Assembly (NCBI GenBank): GCA_963817785.1
Contig: CAWFPL010000008.1
Coordinates: 310,001-374,000 of the forward strand
DNA: 64,000 nucleotides
Origin: JAKALD01 sp963817785
GTDB lineage: Bacteria > Pseudomonadota > Gammaproteobacteria > Burkholderiales > SG8-39
Direction: 5' to 3'
Of the stretch, positions 23,061 to 32,329 are shown piece after piece. The stretch's first letter is position 1. Every line of letters starts with the position of its first letter. Both the position numbers and the translations under genes were made by a program. The notes beneath the pieces are model-generated. The model was not told the DNA's origin. It saw only the letters and a program-made list of their open reading frames with translations, and searched no databases.

Positions 23061-24287
23061 CTACACCTCCAGCACGAGTCTCGCCGGGTCCTCCAGCGCT
23101 TCCTTGAGGGCGATCAGGAACAGCACCGCCTCGCGCCCGTCGATGATGCGATGGTCGTAGGACAGGGCGAGATAGTTCATCGGCCGGATCACCACCTGGC
23201 CGTTTTCCGCCACCGGCCGGTCCTTGGTGGCGTGCACCCCGAGGATCGCCGACTGCGGCGGATTGATGATCGGCGTGGAGAGCATCGATCCGAACACCCC
23301 GCCGTTCGAGATCGAGAAGGTGCCGCCGGTCAGCTCCTCGATGCCGAGCTTGCCGTCCTGGGCGCGCTTGCCCAACTCGGCGATCTTCTTCTCGATCGCG
23401 GCGAACGACAGCTGGTCGGCGTCGCGCAGGATCGGCACCACCAGGCCGCGCGGGCTGCTGACCGCCATGCCGATGTCGAAGTAGCCGTGATACACGATGT
23501 CGTTGTCGTCCACCGAGGCGTTGACGATCGGGAACTTCTTCAGCGCCGCGATCGAGGCCTTGACGAAGAACGACATGAAACCGAGCCGCACGCCGTGCTC
23601 CTTCTCGAAGCGCTCCTGGTACTTGCGGCGCAGGTCGATCACCGGCTGCATGTTGACCTCGTTGAAGGTCGTCAGGATCGCGGCCGTGGACTGCGACTCC
23701 ACCAGGCGTTCCGCGATGCGCGCCCGCAGGCGCGACATCGGCACGCGCTGCTCGGGACGGTTGGCGAGCAGCCGCTCGACGCTGACCGGCGCCGCCGGCT
23801 GCTGCAGCGCGGGCCGCGCGGGCCGGGCCACCGCCGGCGCCGCAGCCGCGTAGGAAGCGGGCTTGGCGACCTGCTCGAGCACGTCGCCCTTGGTCACCCG
23901 GCCCTCGCGGCCGCTGCCTTGCATGCGGCTGGTGTCGACGCCCTGCTCGCTCGCGAGCTTGCGCGCGGCGGGCATCGCCGGGGGCGCTTCCCGGGCCGGC
24001 GGCTGTGCCGCGGCCGGGGGCGGCGCAGCCGCGCCCGCGGCGGCCTTCGCCTCGGTGTCGATCACCGCGATCACCTCGCCGGCGCCGACCGCGCTGCGGT
24101 CGCCCTTCACGATCTTGCCGAGCACGCCGCCGGCGGGCGCCGGCAGCTCCATCACCACCTTGTCGGTCTCGATATCGACGAGGTTCTCGTCGCGTGCGAC
24201 CGCGTCGCCTTCCTTCTTGTGCCACTCCAGCAGCGTCGCTTCGGCGACCGACTCCGACAGCTGCGGCACCTTCACTTCGACGATCAA
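23061..24287 (-). CDS. sucB: 2-oxoglutarate dehydrogenase E2 (dihydrolipoyl succinyltransferase)
   Basis: The 408-residue acyltransferase has an N-terminal lipoyl domain with lysine 43 in ETDKVVMEL. An alanine/proline linker, a peripheral-subunit-binding domain (about residues 105-140) and a catalytic domain ending in SYDHRIIDGREAVLF follow. The start is TTG at 24287, after GGGAGAA at good spacing; there is no in-frame ATG nearby upstream. A rare start in the middle of a highly expressed operon is notable. A 95-bp gap separates it from sucA and contains a small GC hairpin. Confidence 0.96.
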   Translation of the reverse strand: MIVEVKVPQLSESVAEATLLEWHKKEGDAVARDENLVDIETDKVVMELPAPAGGVLGKIVKGDRSAVGAGEVIAVIDTEAKAAAGAAAPPPAAAQPPAREAPPAMPAARKLASEQGVDTSRMQGSGREGRVTKGDVLEQVAKPASYAAAAPAVARPARPALQQPAAPVSVERLLANRPEQRVPMSRLRARIAERLVESQSTAAILTTFNEVNMQPVIDLRRKYQERFEKEHGVRLGFMSFFVKASIAALKKFPIVNASVDDNDIVYHGYFDIGMAVSSPRGLVVPILRDADQLSFAAIEKKIAELGKRAQDGKLGIEELTGGTFSISNGGVFGSMLSTPIINPPQSAILGVHATKDRPVAENGQVVIRPMNYLALSYDHRIIDGREAVLFLIALKEALEDPARLVLEV

Positions 24288-24310
24288 TTGCTTCTCCCGT
24301 TCGATTTTTC

Positions 24311-24337
24311 CCCGGGCCCGGCTCGGCCTCGCCCGGG
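24311..24337 (-). other. GC-rich hairpin between sucA and sucB
   Basis: Arms CCCGGGC (24311-24317) and GCCCGGG (24331-24337) pair perfectly around a 13-nt loop. No T-run follows on the minus strand, so it is unlikely to terminate. It may adjust the stability or relative expression of sucA and sucB, the latter starting at TTG 24 bp further on. Confidence 0.4.
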
Positions 24338-24382
24338 TTGTGAAAAACCAGCGCGTAGCGCGCCGGGCTGCTGCTGCCTGTA

Positions 24383-27217
24383 CTACTTGTACTTTCCGAA
24401 CGCCATGTCGATCAGCGTCTTCTGCCGCTCGTTGTGCTTCGCCAGGTACCCGCCTGCGGGCGACGCGGAAGGCGGCCGGCCGGCGTAGAACAGCTTCTGG
24501 TCCTGGCGCATGTTCTCGACCAGGTAATGGCCGATCTGGTACCACGCGCCCTGGTTCTGCGGCTCCTCCTGGCACCACACCACCTCGCGCGCGTTCGGGT
24601 AGCGCTTCATCTCGGCGGCGAATTGCTTGTGCGGGAACGGGTAGAGCTGCTCCAGCCGGACGATCGCCACGTGGTCGAAGCGCCGCTCGCGCCGCGCGGC
24701 GAGCAGGTCGTAGTACACCTTGCCGCAGCAGGCGATCACGCGCGTCACGCTCTTCGCTTCCAGTGCGTCGGCTTCGGGAATCACCCCCAGGAACGAGCCC
24801 TTGGCCAGATCCTTGATCGACACCGCCGCCTCTTTCTTGCGCAGTAGCGATTTGGGCGTCAGCACGATGAGCGGCTTGCGGAACGGGCGCAGCATCTGCC
24901 GCCTGAGCAGGTGGAAAATCTGCGAGGCGTTGGAGGGTACGCAGACCTGCATGTTGTGCTCGGCGCACAGCTGCAGGTAGCGCTCCAGCCGCGCCGAGGA
25001 ATGCTCCGGCCCCTGCCCCTCGTAGCCGTGCGGCAGGAACATCACCAGGCCGCACACCCTGCCCCATTTCGCCTCCCCCGAGGAGATGAACTGGTCGATC
25101 ACCACCTGCGCGCCGTTGGCGAAGTCGCCGAACTGCGCCTCCCAGATGACCAGCGCGTTCGGCTCGGCGGTGGCGTAGCCGTACTCGAAACCGAGCACCG
25201 CCTCCTCGGAGAGCACCGAGTCGATGATCACGAAGTGGCCCTGGTCGTTGCTGACGTTGGCCAGCGGCACGTAGCTGCCCTGGTCCCAGCGCTCGCGGTC
25301 CTGGTCGTGCAGCACCGCGTGGCGGTGCGCGAAGGTGCCGCGCGCGGAGTCCTGCCCCGACAGGCGCACGTCGTAGCCGTTCGACAGCAGCGACGCGTAG
25401 GCCAGCGTCTCGGCCATGCCCCAGTCGACCGGCAGCTTGCCTTCGGCCATCTCGCGGCGCGCCAGGATCACGCGCCCCACCGTGGGATGGATCTTGAAAT
25501 CCCCGGGTACCGAGGTCACGCGATCGGCCAGGCGCTGCAGCTCGGCGAGGGGCACGTGCGTATCCGCGGCGTCGGTCCACCGGGTGTTGAGGAACGGCGC
25601 CCAGTCGACCGCGAACTTGCTCTTGAAGTTGGAGATCACCGGGTTGACGCTCGGCTTGCCGGCGTCCAGATCGGCACGGTACCTGGCGATCATCTGCTCG
25701 GCCTCTCCGGCCGCGACCACGCCCTGGGTGGCCAGCTTGTCCGCGTACAGCTTGCGCGTGCCCGGGTGCTGGCCGATCTTCTTGTACATCAGCGGCTGGG
25801 TGATGAACGGCTCGTCCTGCTCGTTGTGCCCCAGCTTGCGGAAGCACACCAGGTCGATCACCACGTCCTTCTTGAACTGCTGGCGGAAGTCGAGCGCGAG
25901 CTGGGTCACGAACAGCACCGCCTCGGGATCGTCGCCGTTGACGTGGAAGATCGGCGCCTCGACCATCTTGGCCACGTCGGTGCAGTAGATCGTGGAGCGC
26001 GTGTCGCGCGGATCCGAGGTGGTGAAACCGATCTGGTTGTTGATCACCAGGTGCACCGTGCCGCCGGTGCCGTAGCCGCGCGTGCCGGACAGGTTGAGCG
26101 TCTCCATCACCACGCCCTGCCCGGCGAACGCCGCGTCGCCGTGGATCAGGATCGGCAGCACCTGGCCGCCGGTCTTGTCGTCGCGCCGCCGCTGGCGCGC
26201 GCGCACCGAGCCCTCGACCACCGGGTTGACGATTTCCAGATGTGAGGGGTTGAAAGCGAGCGAGATGTGCACCGGCCCGCCCGCGGTGGAGATGTCCGAC
26301 GAGAAGCCGTTGTGGTACTTCACGTCGCCCGCGGGCAGCTCGTGGGCATGCTTGCCCTCGAACTCCAGGAACAGGTCTTTCGGCATCTTGCCGAGCACGT
26401 TGACCAGCACGTTGAGGCGCCCGCGGTGCGCCATGCCGATCACGATCTCGTGCACCCCTCCGGCGCCGGCGCGCTGGATCAGCTCGTCGATCGCCGGAAT
26501 CAGGCTCTCGCCGCCCTCCAGCGAGAAGCGCTTCTGGCCGACGTAGCGCGTATGCAGATGCCGCTCGAGGCTCTCCGCCTCGGTGAGCTTCTGCAGCAGG
26601 CGCTTCTGCACCGCCGGCGCGTAGCGCGGGGTGGCGCGCACCGGCTCGATGCGCTCCTGGATCCACTGCCGCTGCACGCGGTCGCTGACGAACATGTACT
26701 CGAAGCCGACGTTGCCGCAGTAGGTCTCGCGCAGCGCCTGGATCAGGCCGCGCAGCGTGATGCGCTCCAGGCCGACGAACGAGCCGGCGTTCACTTCGCG
26801 GTCGAGATCGCCCTCGACCAGATCGTAGAAGCCGGCCTCCAGCTCGGGCACCGCCGGGCGCGGCATGCGCTTGAGCGGATCGAGCGTCGCCCAGCGCGAG
26901 CCCGAGATGCGGTACGCGGTGACCAGCAGCAGCGCCGCCACCTGCAGCCGCTCGTGCGCGGCATCCGCCTGGACCACGGCGCGGCCGGCCAGCACCCCCG
27001 ACTTCGCGCGCTGCACGAACGACTCGATCACCGGCGCGTGCGCCACGTCCTTCGCCCCCTCGCCGCCGGCGCCCGGCATGTGCTGCATCTGGTCGAAATA
27101 CTCGCGCCACTCCTCCGGCACCGCGCCCGGGTTGGCCAGGTACTGCTCGTAGAGGTCCTCGATGAACGGCGCGTTGCCGCCGAACAGGTAGGAGTTGGCG
27201 AGGAGCTGCTTCATCAT
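24383..27217 (-). CDS. sucA: 2-oxoglutarate dehydrogenase E1 component
   Basis: The thiamine-dependent decarboxylase of the TCA cycle. The 944 residues match the family. Recognisable parts are the N-terminal YLFGGNAPFIEDLYEQYLANP, GMAHRGRLNVLVNVLGKMPK, the thiamine-binding region HGDAAFAGQGVVMETLNLS, and the C-terminal EEPQNQGAWYQIGHYL. It lies between gltA (49 bp upstream) and sucB on the same strand. The frame is intact. It should be co-transcribed with the downstream sucB-lpdA pair. Confidence 0.97.
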   Translation of the reverse strand: MMKQLLANSYLFGGNAPFIEDLYEQYLANPGAVPEEWREYFDQMQHMPGAGGEGAKDVAHAPVIESFVQRAKSGVLAGRAVVQADAAHERLQVAALLLVTAYRISGSRWATLDPLKRMPRPAVPELEAGFYDLVEGDLDREVNAGSFVGLERITLRGLIQALRETYCGNVGFEYMFVSDRVQRQWIQERIEPVRATPRYAPAVQKRLLQKLTEAESLERHLHTRYVGQKRFSLEGGESLIPAIDELIQRAGAGGVHEIVIGMAHRGRLNVLVNVLGKMPKDLFLEFEGKHAHELPAGDVKYHNGFSSDISTAGGPVHISLAFNPSHLEIVNPVVEGSVRARQRRRDDKTGGQVLPILIHGDAAFAGQGVVMETLNLSGTRGYGTGGTVHLVINNQIGFTTSDPRDTRSTIYCTDVAKMVEAPIFHVNGDDPEAVLFVTQLALDFRQQFKKDVVIDLVCFRKLGHNEQDEPFITQPLMYKKIGQHPGTRKLYADKLATQGVVAAGEAEQMIARYRADLDAGKPSVNPVISNFKSKFAVDWAPFLNTRWTDAADTHVPLAELQRLADRVTSVPGDFKIHPTVGRVILARREMAEGKLPVDWGMAETLAYASLLSNGYDVRLSGQDSARGTFAHRHAVLHDQDRERWDQGSYVPLANVSNDQGHFVIIDSVLSEEAVLGFEYGYATAEPNALVIWEAQFGDFANGAQVVIDQFISSGEAKWGRVCGLVMFLPHGYEGQGPEHSSARLERYLQLCAEHNMQVCVPSNASQIFHLLRRQMLRPFRKPLIVLTPKSLLRKKEAAVSIKDLAKGSFLGVIPEADALEAKSVTRVIACCGKVYYDLLAARRERRFDHVAIVRLEQLYPFPHKQFAAEMKRYPNAREVVWCQEEPQNQGAWYQIGHYLVENMRQDQKLFYAGRPPSASPAGGYLAKHNERQKTLIDMAFGKYK

Positions 27218-27266
27218 GGTTCGGGTCTCCGTTTGAAGCCGGCGGCGGGTCGCGCCGGCCGCCGCG

Positions 27267-28556
27267 CTATCGCCGGTCGATCGGCTGCGCGTCGCGTTGC
27301 GCGGCGCCCTTGTAGAGCTGGCGCGGCCGGCCGATCTTCTGCTCCGGGTCGCCGATCATCTCGTTCCACTGCGCGATCCAGCCCACCGTGCGCGCCAGGG
27401 CGAAGATGCAGGTGAACATCGACACCGGGATGCCGAGCGCGCGCTGCACGATCCCGGAGTAGAAGTCGACGTTGGGGTACAGCTTGCGCTGCACGAAGTA
27501 ATCGTCCTCGAGCGCGATCTTCTCCAGCGCGATCGCCAGCTTGAACAGCCGGTCGTCGTGCAGGCCGAGCTCGTCGAGCACCTCGTGGCAGGTCTCGCGC
27601 ATGAGCTTCGCGCGCGGATCGTAATGCTTGTAGACGCGGTGGCCGAAGCCCATCAGCCGCACGCCCGAGTTCTTGTCCTTCGCCTTCCTGATGAATTCGC
27701 CGACCTTGGAGACGTCGCCGATCTGCTCGAGCATCTCCAGCGCGGCCTCGTTCGCGCCGCCGTGCGCCGGACCCCACAGGCAGGCGATGCCCGCCGCGAT
27801 GCAGGCGAAGGGGTTGGCGCCCGAGGACCCCGACAGCCGCACCGTCGAGGTGGAGGCGTTCTGCTCGTGGTCGGCGTGCAGGATGAAGATGCGGTCGAGG
27901 GCGCGCACCAGCACGTCGTTGACCTTGTAGTCCTCGGCCGGCACCGCGAACATCATGCGCATGAAATTGGCGGTGTAGGACAGGCTGTTCTGCGGGTAGA
28001 CGAACGGCTGCCCGATCGAATACTTGTAGGCCATCGCCACGATGGTGGGCATCTTGGCGATCAGGCGGAAGGCCGCGATCTTGCGGTGCTCCGGATTGGC
28101 GATGTCGAGCGAGTCGTGGTAGAAGGCCGACAGCGCGCCGACCACGCCGACGATCACCGCCATCGGATGGGCGTCGCGCCGGAACCCCATGAAGAAGCGG
28201 TTGAGCTGGTCGTGCACCATGGTGTGGCGCGTCACGGTGCCCACGAACTCGTCTTTCTGCCCGCGGTTCGGCAGCTCGCCGTTGAGTAGCAGGTAGCACA
28301 CCTCGAGGAAGTCGCACTCCACGGCGAGCTGCTCGATCGGGTAGCCGCGGTACAGCAGCACGCCCGCGTCGCCGTCGATGTAGGTGATGCCCGAGGAGCA
28401 GCTCGCGGTCGAGAGGAAGCCCGGGTCGTAGGTGAACACGCCGGCCTGCCCGTAAAGGCTGCGGATATCGATCACCTCCGGCCCGATGGTGCCCGAGAGC
28501 ACCGGGAACTCGACCGTCCTGCCGTCCTGCAGCTTCAGTGTGGCCTTCTTGTCCAT
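27267..28556 (-). CDS. gltA: Citrate synthase (hexameric type)
   Basis: The enzyme condenses oxaloacetate and acetyl-CoA. The 429 residues are typical of the NADH-sensitive, hexameric bacterial type. Active-site parts are ADHEQNASTSTVRLSGSSGA, WGPAHGGANEAALEML and GFGHRVYKHYDPRA. The start MDKKATLKLQDGRTVEFPV was chosen because it is the family N-terminus. It lies in the same strand run as sdhE and sucA. A second synthase, prpC, in this window is the methylcitrate enzyme. Confidence 0.97.
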   Translation of the reverse strand: MDKKATLKLQDGRTVEFPVLSGTIGPEVIDIRSLYGQAGVFTYDPGFLSTASCSSGITYIDGDAGVLLYRGYPIEQLAVECDFLEVCYLLLNGELPNRGQKDEFVGTVTRHTMVHDQLNRFFMGFRRDAHPMAVIVGVVGALSAFYHDSLDIANPEHRKIAAFRLIAKMPTIVAMAYKYSIGQPFVYPQNSLSYTANFMRMMFAVPAEDYKVNDVLVRALDRIFILHADHEQNASTSTVRLSGSSGANPFACIAAGIACLWGPAHGGANEAALEMLEQIGDVSKVGEFIRKAKDKNSGVRLMGFGHRVYKHYDPRAKLMRETCHEVLDELGLHDDRLFKLAIALEKIALEDDYFVQRKLYPNVDFYSGIVQRALGIPVSMFTCIFALARTVGWIAQWNEMIGDPEQKIGRPRQLYKGAAQRDAQPIDRR

Positions 28557-28662
28557 GCTGATCCCATCCAAGTTGCGCGCTTCGAGCGCGACGCCAGCGC
28601 GATCACGCCGCCTGCCTCCCCCAGTGACCGCGAGCCGCGGGCCCTGCGACCCCGCCGCCGCG

Positions 28663-28902
28663 TTAGCAGGCGCGGAGCCGCTCGACGAGATCGCGGTAGC
28701 GCTCGTCGAAGCGGTCGCTGCGGCCGGCGACCACGTCCCACAGGTCGTTGTCCGGCTGCTCGAGCAGCTCGCCGAAGCGGGCAAGCTGCTCGTCAGACAA
28801 CTGCCTCGCGGCGCCCTGCAGGAACCTCTCCAGCACCAGATCGAGCTCGAGCAGGCCGCGCCTGCACTGCCACTTCAGCCGATGCCGCGCCGTCGAGTCC
28901 AT
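28663..28902 (-). CDS. sdhE: Succinate dehydrogenase flavin-insertion factor SdhE
   Basis: A 79-residue small helical protein that promotes covalent FAD attachment to SdhA. The hallmark RRGLLELD, equivalent to the conserved RGxxE motif, is near residue 14, followed by FLQGAARQLSDEQLARF and the C-terminal LLEQPDNDLWDVVAG. I chose the ATG at 28902; a longer version would begin at a TTG at 28923 and add seven residues absent from the family. It lies 58 bp behind sdhB, consistent with co-transcription. Confidence 0.92.
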   Translation of the reverse strand: MDSTARHRLKWQCRRGLLELDLVLERFLQGAARQLSDEQLARFGELLEQPDNDLWDVVAGRSDRFDERYRDLVERLRAC

Positions 28903-28960
28903 CGAGCGCTTCCGCGACGGCAAGGCTGCCGGAAAATTTCAAGCATGTTCCGTACCCGGG

Positions 28961-29656
28961 TCACACCGCGCGACGGACCAGCATCTCCTTGATCTTGCCG
29001 ATCGCGTGCGCCGGGTTGAGCCCCTTCGGGCACGCGTCGGTGCAGTTCATGATCGTGTGGCAGCGGAACAGGCGATACGGGTCGTCCAGGTTGTCGAGCC
29101 GCTCGCTGGTGGCCTGGTCGCGGGTGTCGGCGAGGAAGCGGTAGGCCTGCAGCAGGCCCGCCGGGCCGACGTACTTGTCCGGATTCCACCAGAACGACGG
29201 GCACGCGGTCGAGCAGCAGGCGCACAGGATGCACTCGTACAGGCCGTCGAGCGCCACGCGCTCCTCGGGCGACTGCAGCCGTTCGCGCTCCGGCGGTGCA
29301 TCGCGGTTGACCAGGTACGGCTTGACCGACTCGTACTGCTTGAAGAACTGCGTCATGTCGACGATCAGGTCGCGCACCACGGGCAGGCCGGGCAGCGGCC
29401 GCAGCGTGACGCGCGCCGGCAGGTCGGCCAGCTTGGTGATGCAGGCCAGCCCGTTCTTGCCGTTGATGTTCATCGCATCCGAGCCGCACACCCCCTCGCG
29501 GCAGGAACGGCGGAAGGCGAGCGTGTCGTCCTGCTCCTTGAGGCGCACCAGCGCGTCGAGCAGCATGCGGTCGCCGTGCTCGGGCTCGAGCTCGTAGTCC
29601 TTCATGTAGGGACGCTGGTCCTTGTCCGGATCGTAGCGGTAGATCGAGAAGCGCAT
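28961..29656 (-). CDS. sdhB: Succinate dehydrogenase iron-sulfur subunit
   Basis: The 231-residue electron-transfer subunit of complex II. The 2Fe-2S motif is CREGVCGSD followed by LAC at residue 72; as in E. coli, an aspartate takes the place of one cysteine. The 4Fe-4S and 3Fe-4S motifs CILCACCSTACPSFWW and CHTIMNCTDACPKGLNP follow. It lies 9 bp behind sdhA. The order on the minus strand, sdhC-D-A-B-E then gltA, is standard in betaproteobacteria. Confidence 0.97.
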   Translation of the reverse strand: MRFSIYRYDPDKDQRPYMKDYELEPEHGDRMLLDALVRLKEQDDTLAFRRSCREGVCGSDAMNINGKNGLACITKLADLPARVTLRPLPGLPVVRDLIVDMTQFFKQYESVKPYLVNRDAPPERERLQSPEERVALDGLYECILCACCSTACPSFWWNPDKYVGPAGLLQAYRFLADTRDQATSERLDNLDDPYRLFRCHTIMNCTDACPKGLNPAHAIGKIKEMLVRRAV

Positions 29657-29665
29657 GGGCGGGGT

Positions 29666-31438
29666 TCAGTAGGTGCGGGCCTTGGGCTCGAAGGTCTCGA
29701 CGGAAAGCGCTTTGAGGTGCACCGGCTTGTACTCGAGCCGGCTGTCCTCCTGGTACCAGAGCGTGTGCTTGAGCCAGTTCTTGTCGTCGCGCTCGGGAAA
29801 GTCGGAGCGCGCCTGCGCGCCACGCGATTCCTTGCGCGCCTCCGCCGAGACGACGGTCGCCAGCGCCGCCTCGACCAGGTTGTCGAGCTCGAGCGCCTCG
29901 ACGCGCGCGGTGTTGAACACCCTGGACTTGTCCTCGACGTACACCCGGCCGGCGCGCTCGGCGATCTGCCGCATCTTGTGCACGCCCTCGCTGAGCAGCT
30001 CGGGAAAGCGGAACACGCCGCAGTGCGCCTGCATCGTCCGGCGCAGGTCGACCGCCACCTCGGCGACGCGCTCGCCCGAGGTCGCCGAGTCGAGGCGCGC
30101 CAGGCGGGCGAGCGAACGCTCGGCGGCGTCCTTGGGCAGGTTGCGGTGCGGCCTGGGCAGCGCGCGCACGTCCTTGACGATCTGCTCGCCCGAGGCCTTG
30201 CCGAAGACCACCAGGTCGAGCAGCGAGTTGCAACCGAGTCGGTTGCCGCCGTGCACCGAGACGCACGAGCATTCGCCCGCGGCGTAGAAGCCCGGCACGA
30301 TGGATTCGGGGCTGGCGCCTTCCGGCACCACCACCTGCCCCATGAAGTTGGTCGGAATTCCGCCCATCTGGTAGTGCGCCGTCGGCACCACCGGGATCGG
30401 CTCGCGGATCGGGTCGACGTTGGCGAACTTGATCGCGATCTCGCGGATGCCGGGCAGGCGATGCATGATCACTTCCGGCCCGAGATGGTCGAGCTTGAGC
30501 ATGACGTGGTCCGCATGCGGGCCGCAGCCGCGTCCTTCCTTGATCTCGGTGGTCATGGCGCGCGACACCACGTCGCGGCTGGCGAGATCCTTGGCGTTGG
30601 GCGCGTAGCGCTCCATGAAGCGCTCGCCGTCCTTGTTGAGCAGGTAGCCGCCCTCGCCGCGCACCCCTTCGGTGATCAGAATCCCGGCGCCATAGACCCC
30701 GGTCGGATGGAACTGGTAGAACTCCATGTCCTCGAGCGGAATGCCGGCGCGCGCCGCCATGCCGAGCCCGTCGCCGGTGTTGATGAACGCATTGGTCGAG
30801 GAGTAGAAGATCCGCCCCGAGCCGCCGGTGGCGAACAGCGTCGCTTTCGCCTGGAACACGCACACCTCGCCGGTTTCCATCTCGAGCGCCGTGACGCCGA
30901 GTACCGCTCCGTCCTGCGGGTCGCGGATCAGGTCGAGCGCCATCCACTCGACGAAGAACTGGGTGTTGGCTTTGACGTTCTGCTGGTACAGCGTGTGCAG
31001 CAGGGCGTGGCCGGTGCGGTCGGCCGCCGCGCAGGCCCGCGTCGCCATCTTCTGGCTGCCGTAGTCCTGAGTGTGGCCGCCGAAGGGGCGCTGGTAGATC
31101 TTGCCGTTGTCCAGCCGGTCGAAGGGCATGCCCATGTGCTCGAGCTCGACCACCACCTCCACCGCGCGGCGGCACATGTACTCGATCGCGTCCTGGTCGC
31201 CGAGATAATCGGAGCCCTTGACCGTGTCGTACATGTGCCAGTGCCAGTTGTCCTCGGTCGAGTTGGCGAGCGGCGCGGCGATGCCGCCCTGGGCGGCGAC
31301 GGTGTGCGAGCGGGTCGGGAACACCTTGCTGAGCACCGCGACTTTCATGTCGGCGCGCGCCAGCTCGAGCGCCGCGCGCAGCCCCGAGCCGCCGGCCCCC
31401 ACCACGATCGCGTCGAACCTGCGTACCGGCAGCGTCAC
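29666..31438 (-). CDS. sdhA: Succinate dehydrogenase flavoprotein subunit
   Basis: The 590-residue catalytic subunit of complex II. It carries the FAD fold GAGGSGLRAALELA, and the histidine of RSHTVAAQGG (residue 45) to which FAD is attached. The active-site stretches HPTGVYGAGILITEG and GGNRLGCNSLLDLVVFG are also present. The start is GTG at 31438, overlapping the sdhD stop as GTGA, which indicates coupled translation. Starting further upstream would run into sdhD. Confidence 0.97.
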   Translation of the reverse strand: MTLPVRRFDAIVVGAGGSGLRAALELARADMKVAVLSKVFPTRSHTVAAQGGIAAPLANSTEDNWHWHMYDTVKGSDYLGDQDAIEYMCRRAVEVVVELEHMGMPFDRLDNGKIYQRPFGGHTQDYGSQKMATRACAAADRTGHALLHTLYQQNVKANTQFFVEWMALDLIRDPQDGAVLGVTALEMETGEVCVFQAKATLFATGGSGRIFYSSTNAFINTGDGLGMAARAGIPLEDMEFYQFHPTGVYGAGILITEGVRGEGGYLLNKDGERFMERYAPNAKDLASRDVVSRAMTTEIKEGRGCGPHADHVMLKLDHLGPEVIMHRLPGIREIAIKFANVDPIREPIPVVPTAHYQMGGIPTNFMGQVVVPEGASPESIVPGFYAAGECSCVSVHGGNRLGCNSLLDLVVFGKASGEQIVKDVRALPRPHRNLPKDAAERSLARLARLDSATSGERVAEVAVDLRRTMQAHCGVFRFPELLSEGVHKMRQIAERAGRVYVEDKSRVFNTARVEALELDNLVEAALATVVSAEARKESRGAQARSDFPERDDKNWLKHTLWYQEDSRLEYKPVHLKALSVETFEPKARTY

Positions 31439-31785
31439 GCTCCCCCCCAGAGAATCTGCACCGTCCAGCCGAGGCACCCGGCCAGCACCAGGATCACCGC
31501 GACCTGCAGCATGAGGCGTACGCCGGTCGGCTTGACGTAGTCCATCAGGATGTCGCGCACGCCGATCCAGGCGTGCCACACGAGGCTCGCGGCGAACAGC
31601 AGCGTCGCGACGCGCATCCAGCCCTGGGCGAACAGCGCCCTCCACGCAGCGTAAGTGACCGGCTTGCCCGACAGCAGCACGACAGCCAGCACGATGCTGT
31701 AGAGCGCCATGATGGCGGCGGTCACGCGCTGCGCCAGCCAGTCGCGCCAGCCGTAATGCGCGCCGACCACGACGCGGTTCACCAT
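31435..31785 (-). CDS. sdhD: Succinate dehydrogenase membrane anchor subunit D
   Basis: A 116-residue integral membrane protein with three hydrophobic helices (about residues 20-40, 57-77 and 92-112). The conserved haem/quinone region SLVWHAWIGVRDILMDYVKP is present. Together with SdhC it anchors the SdhAB dimer and binds haem b and ubiquinone. Its start overlaps sdhC by 7 bp and its stop overlaps the sdhA start by 4 bp, so all are one translation unit. Confidence 0.93.
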   Translation of the reverse strand: MVNRVVVGAHYGWRDWLAQRVTAAIMALYSIVLAVVLLSGKPVTYAAWRALFAQGWMRVATLLFAASLVWHAWIGVRDILMDYVKPTGVRLMLQVAVILVLAGCLGWTVQILWGGA

Positions 31786-32180
31786 AGCCGGGCTCCGAAG
31801 AAGGCGGTGAGCGCGAGGCTGGCGGCGAGCACGAGGATGCTGCTCAGGCGCGCCGCCTGCTTGTCCCAGCCCTTTTGCAGCTCGAGCAGCAGGAAGCGGA
31901 TGCCGGCGCAGAAGTGGTGGCAGTACGCCCAGATCAGCACCAGCAGCGCCAGCTTGACCGGCACCAGGCTCAGGTAATGCTTGATGAAGGCGAAGTCCTG
32001 CTCGGAGGCGAGGCTGCGATCGAGCATGAACAGCAGCCAGATCGTCGAGAAGAACAGCAGCGCGCCGCTGACACGGTGCAGGATCGAGATCCAGCCCGGC
32101 AGCGGCAGCCGGATTTCGAACAGGATCGCGTACAGGTTGAGGTATTTCGGTCGGTTCTTCTTGACGGCCGCGTTCGCCAT
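31779..32180 (-). CDS. sdhC: Succinate dehydrogenase cytochrome b556 subunit
   Basis: A 133-residue membrane subunit with three helices. The quinone-site motif is RLPLPGWISILHRVSGALLF (early part), and the haem-ligand region is YCHHFCAGIRFLLLELQKGW, both family marks. It is the first structural gene of the sdhCDABE-gltA-sucAB-lpdA-zapE run. The 149-bp gap to the GntR gene upstream probably holds the operon promoter, though no clear consensus hexamers were recognised there. Confidence 0.95.
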   Translation of the reverse strand: MANAAVKKNRPKYLNLYAILFEIRLPLPGWISILHRVSGALLFFSTIWLLFMLDRSLASEQDFAFIKHYLSLVPVKLALLVLIWAYCHHFCAGIRFLLLELQKGWDKQAARLSSILVLAASLALTAFFGARLW

Positions 32181-32329
32181 GGCCTACTGGTCCTTGCAAT
32201 CGTGCGGGCGGAGCGCAACTGCGCCGGGCGCGTGCACTGCCAGTCCCGATTCCCGATGCCGGGGATGAGCGATTATAGCGCCGCAATGCATTGATCGGCG
32301 TTCCTTATGGCGAGCGATTCGCAGCCGCG

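Noticed and set aside
21576..24488. 970-residue open frame on the plus strand, antisense to lpdA and sucB
   Set aside because: It mirrors real genes with clear domains; long antisense frames are common in high-GC DNA. Composition (His, Arg, Ala rich) is not protein-like.
23061..27110. 1,349-residue extension of sucB into sucA
   Set aside because: The extension runs in another frame of sucA and has no domain; the lipoyl domain defines the true N-terminus at 24287.
28748..31540. 930-residue open frame antisense to sdhA and sdhB
   Set aside because: Shadow of the sdh genes; no ribosome-binding site or domain recognised.
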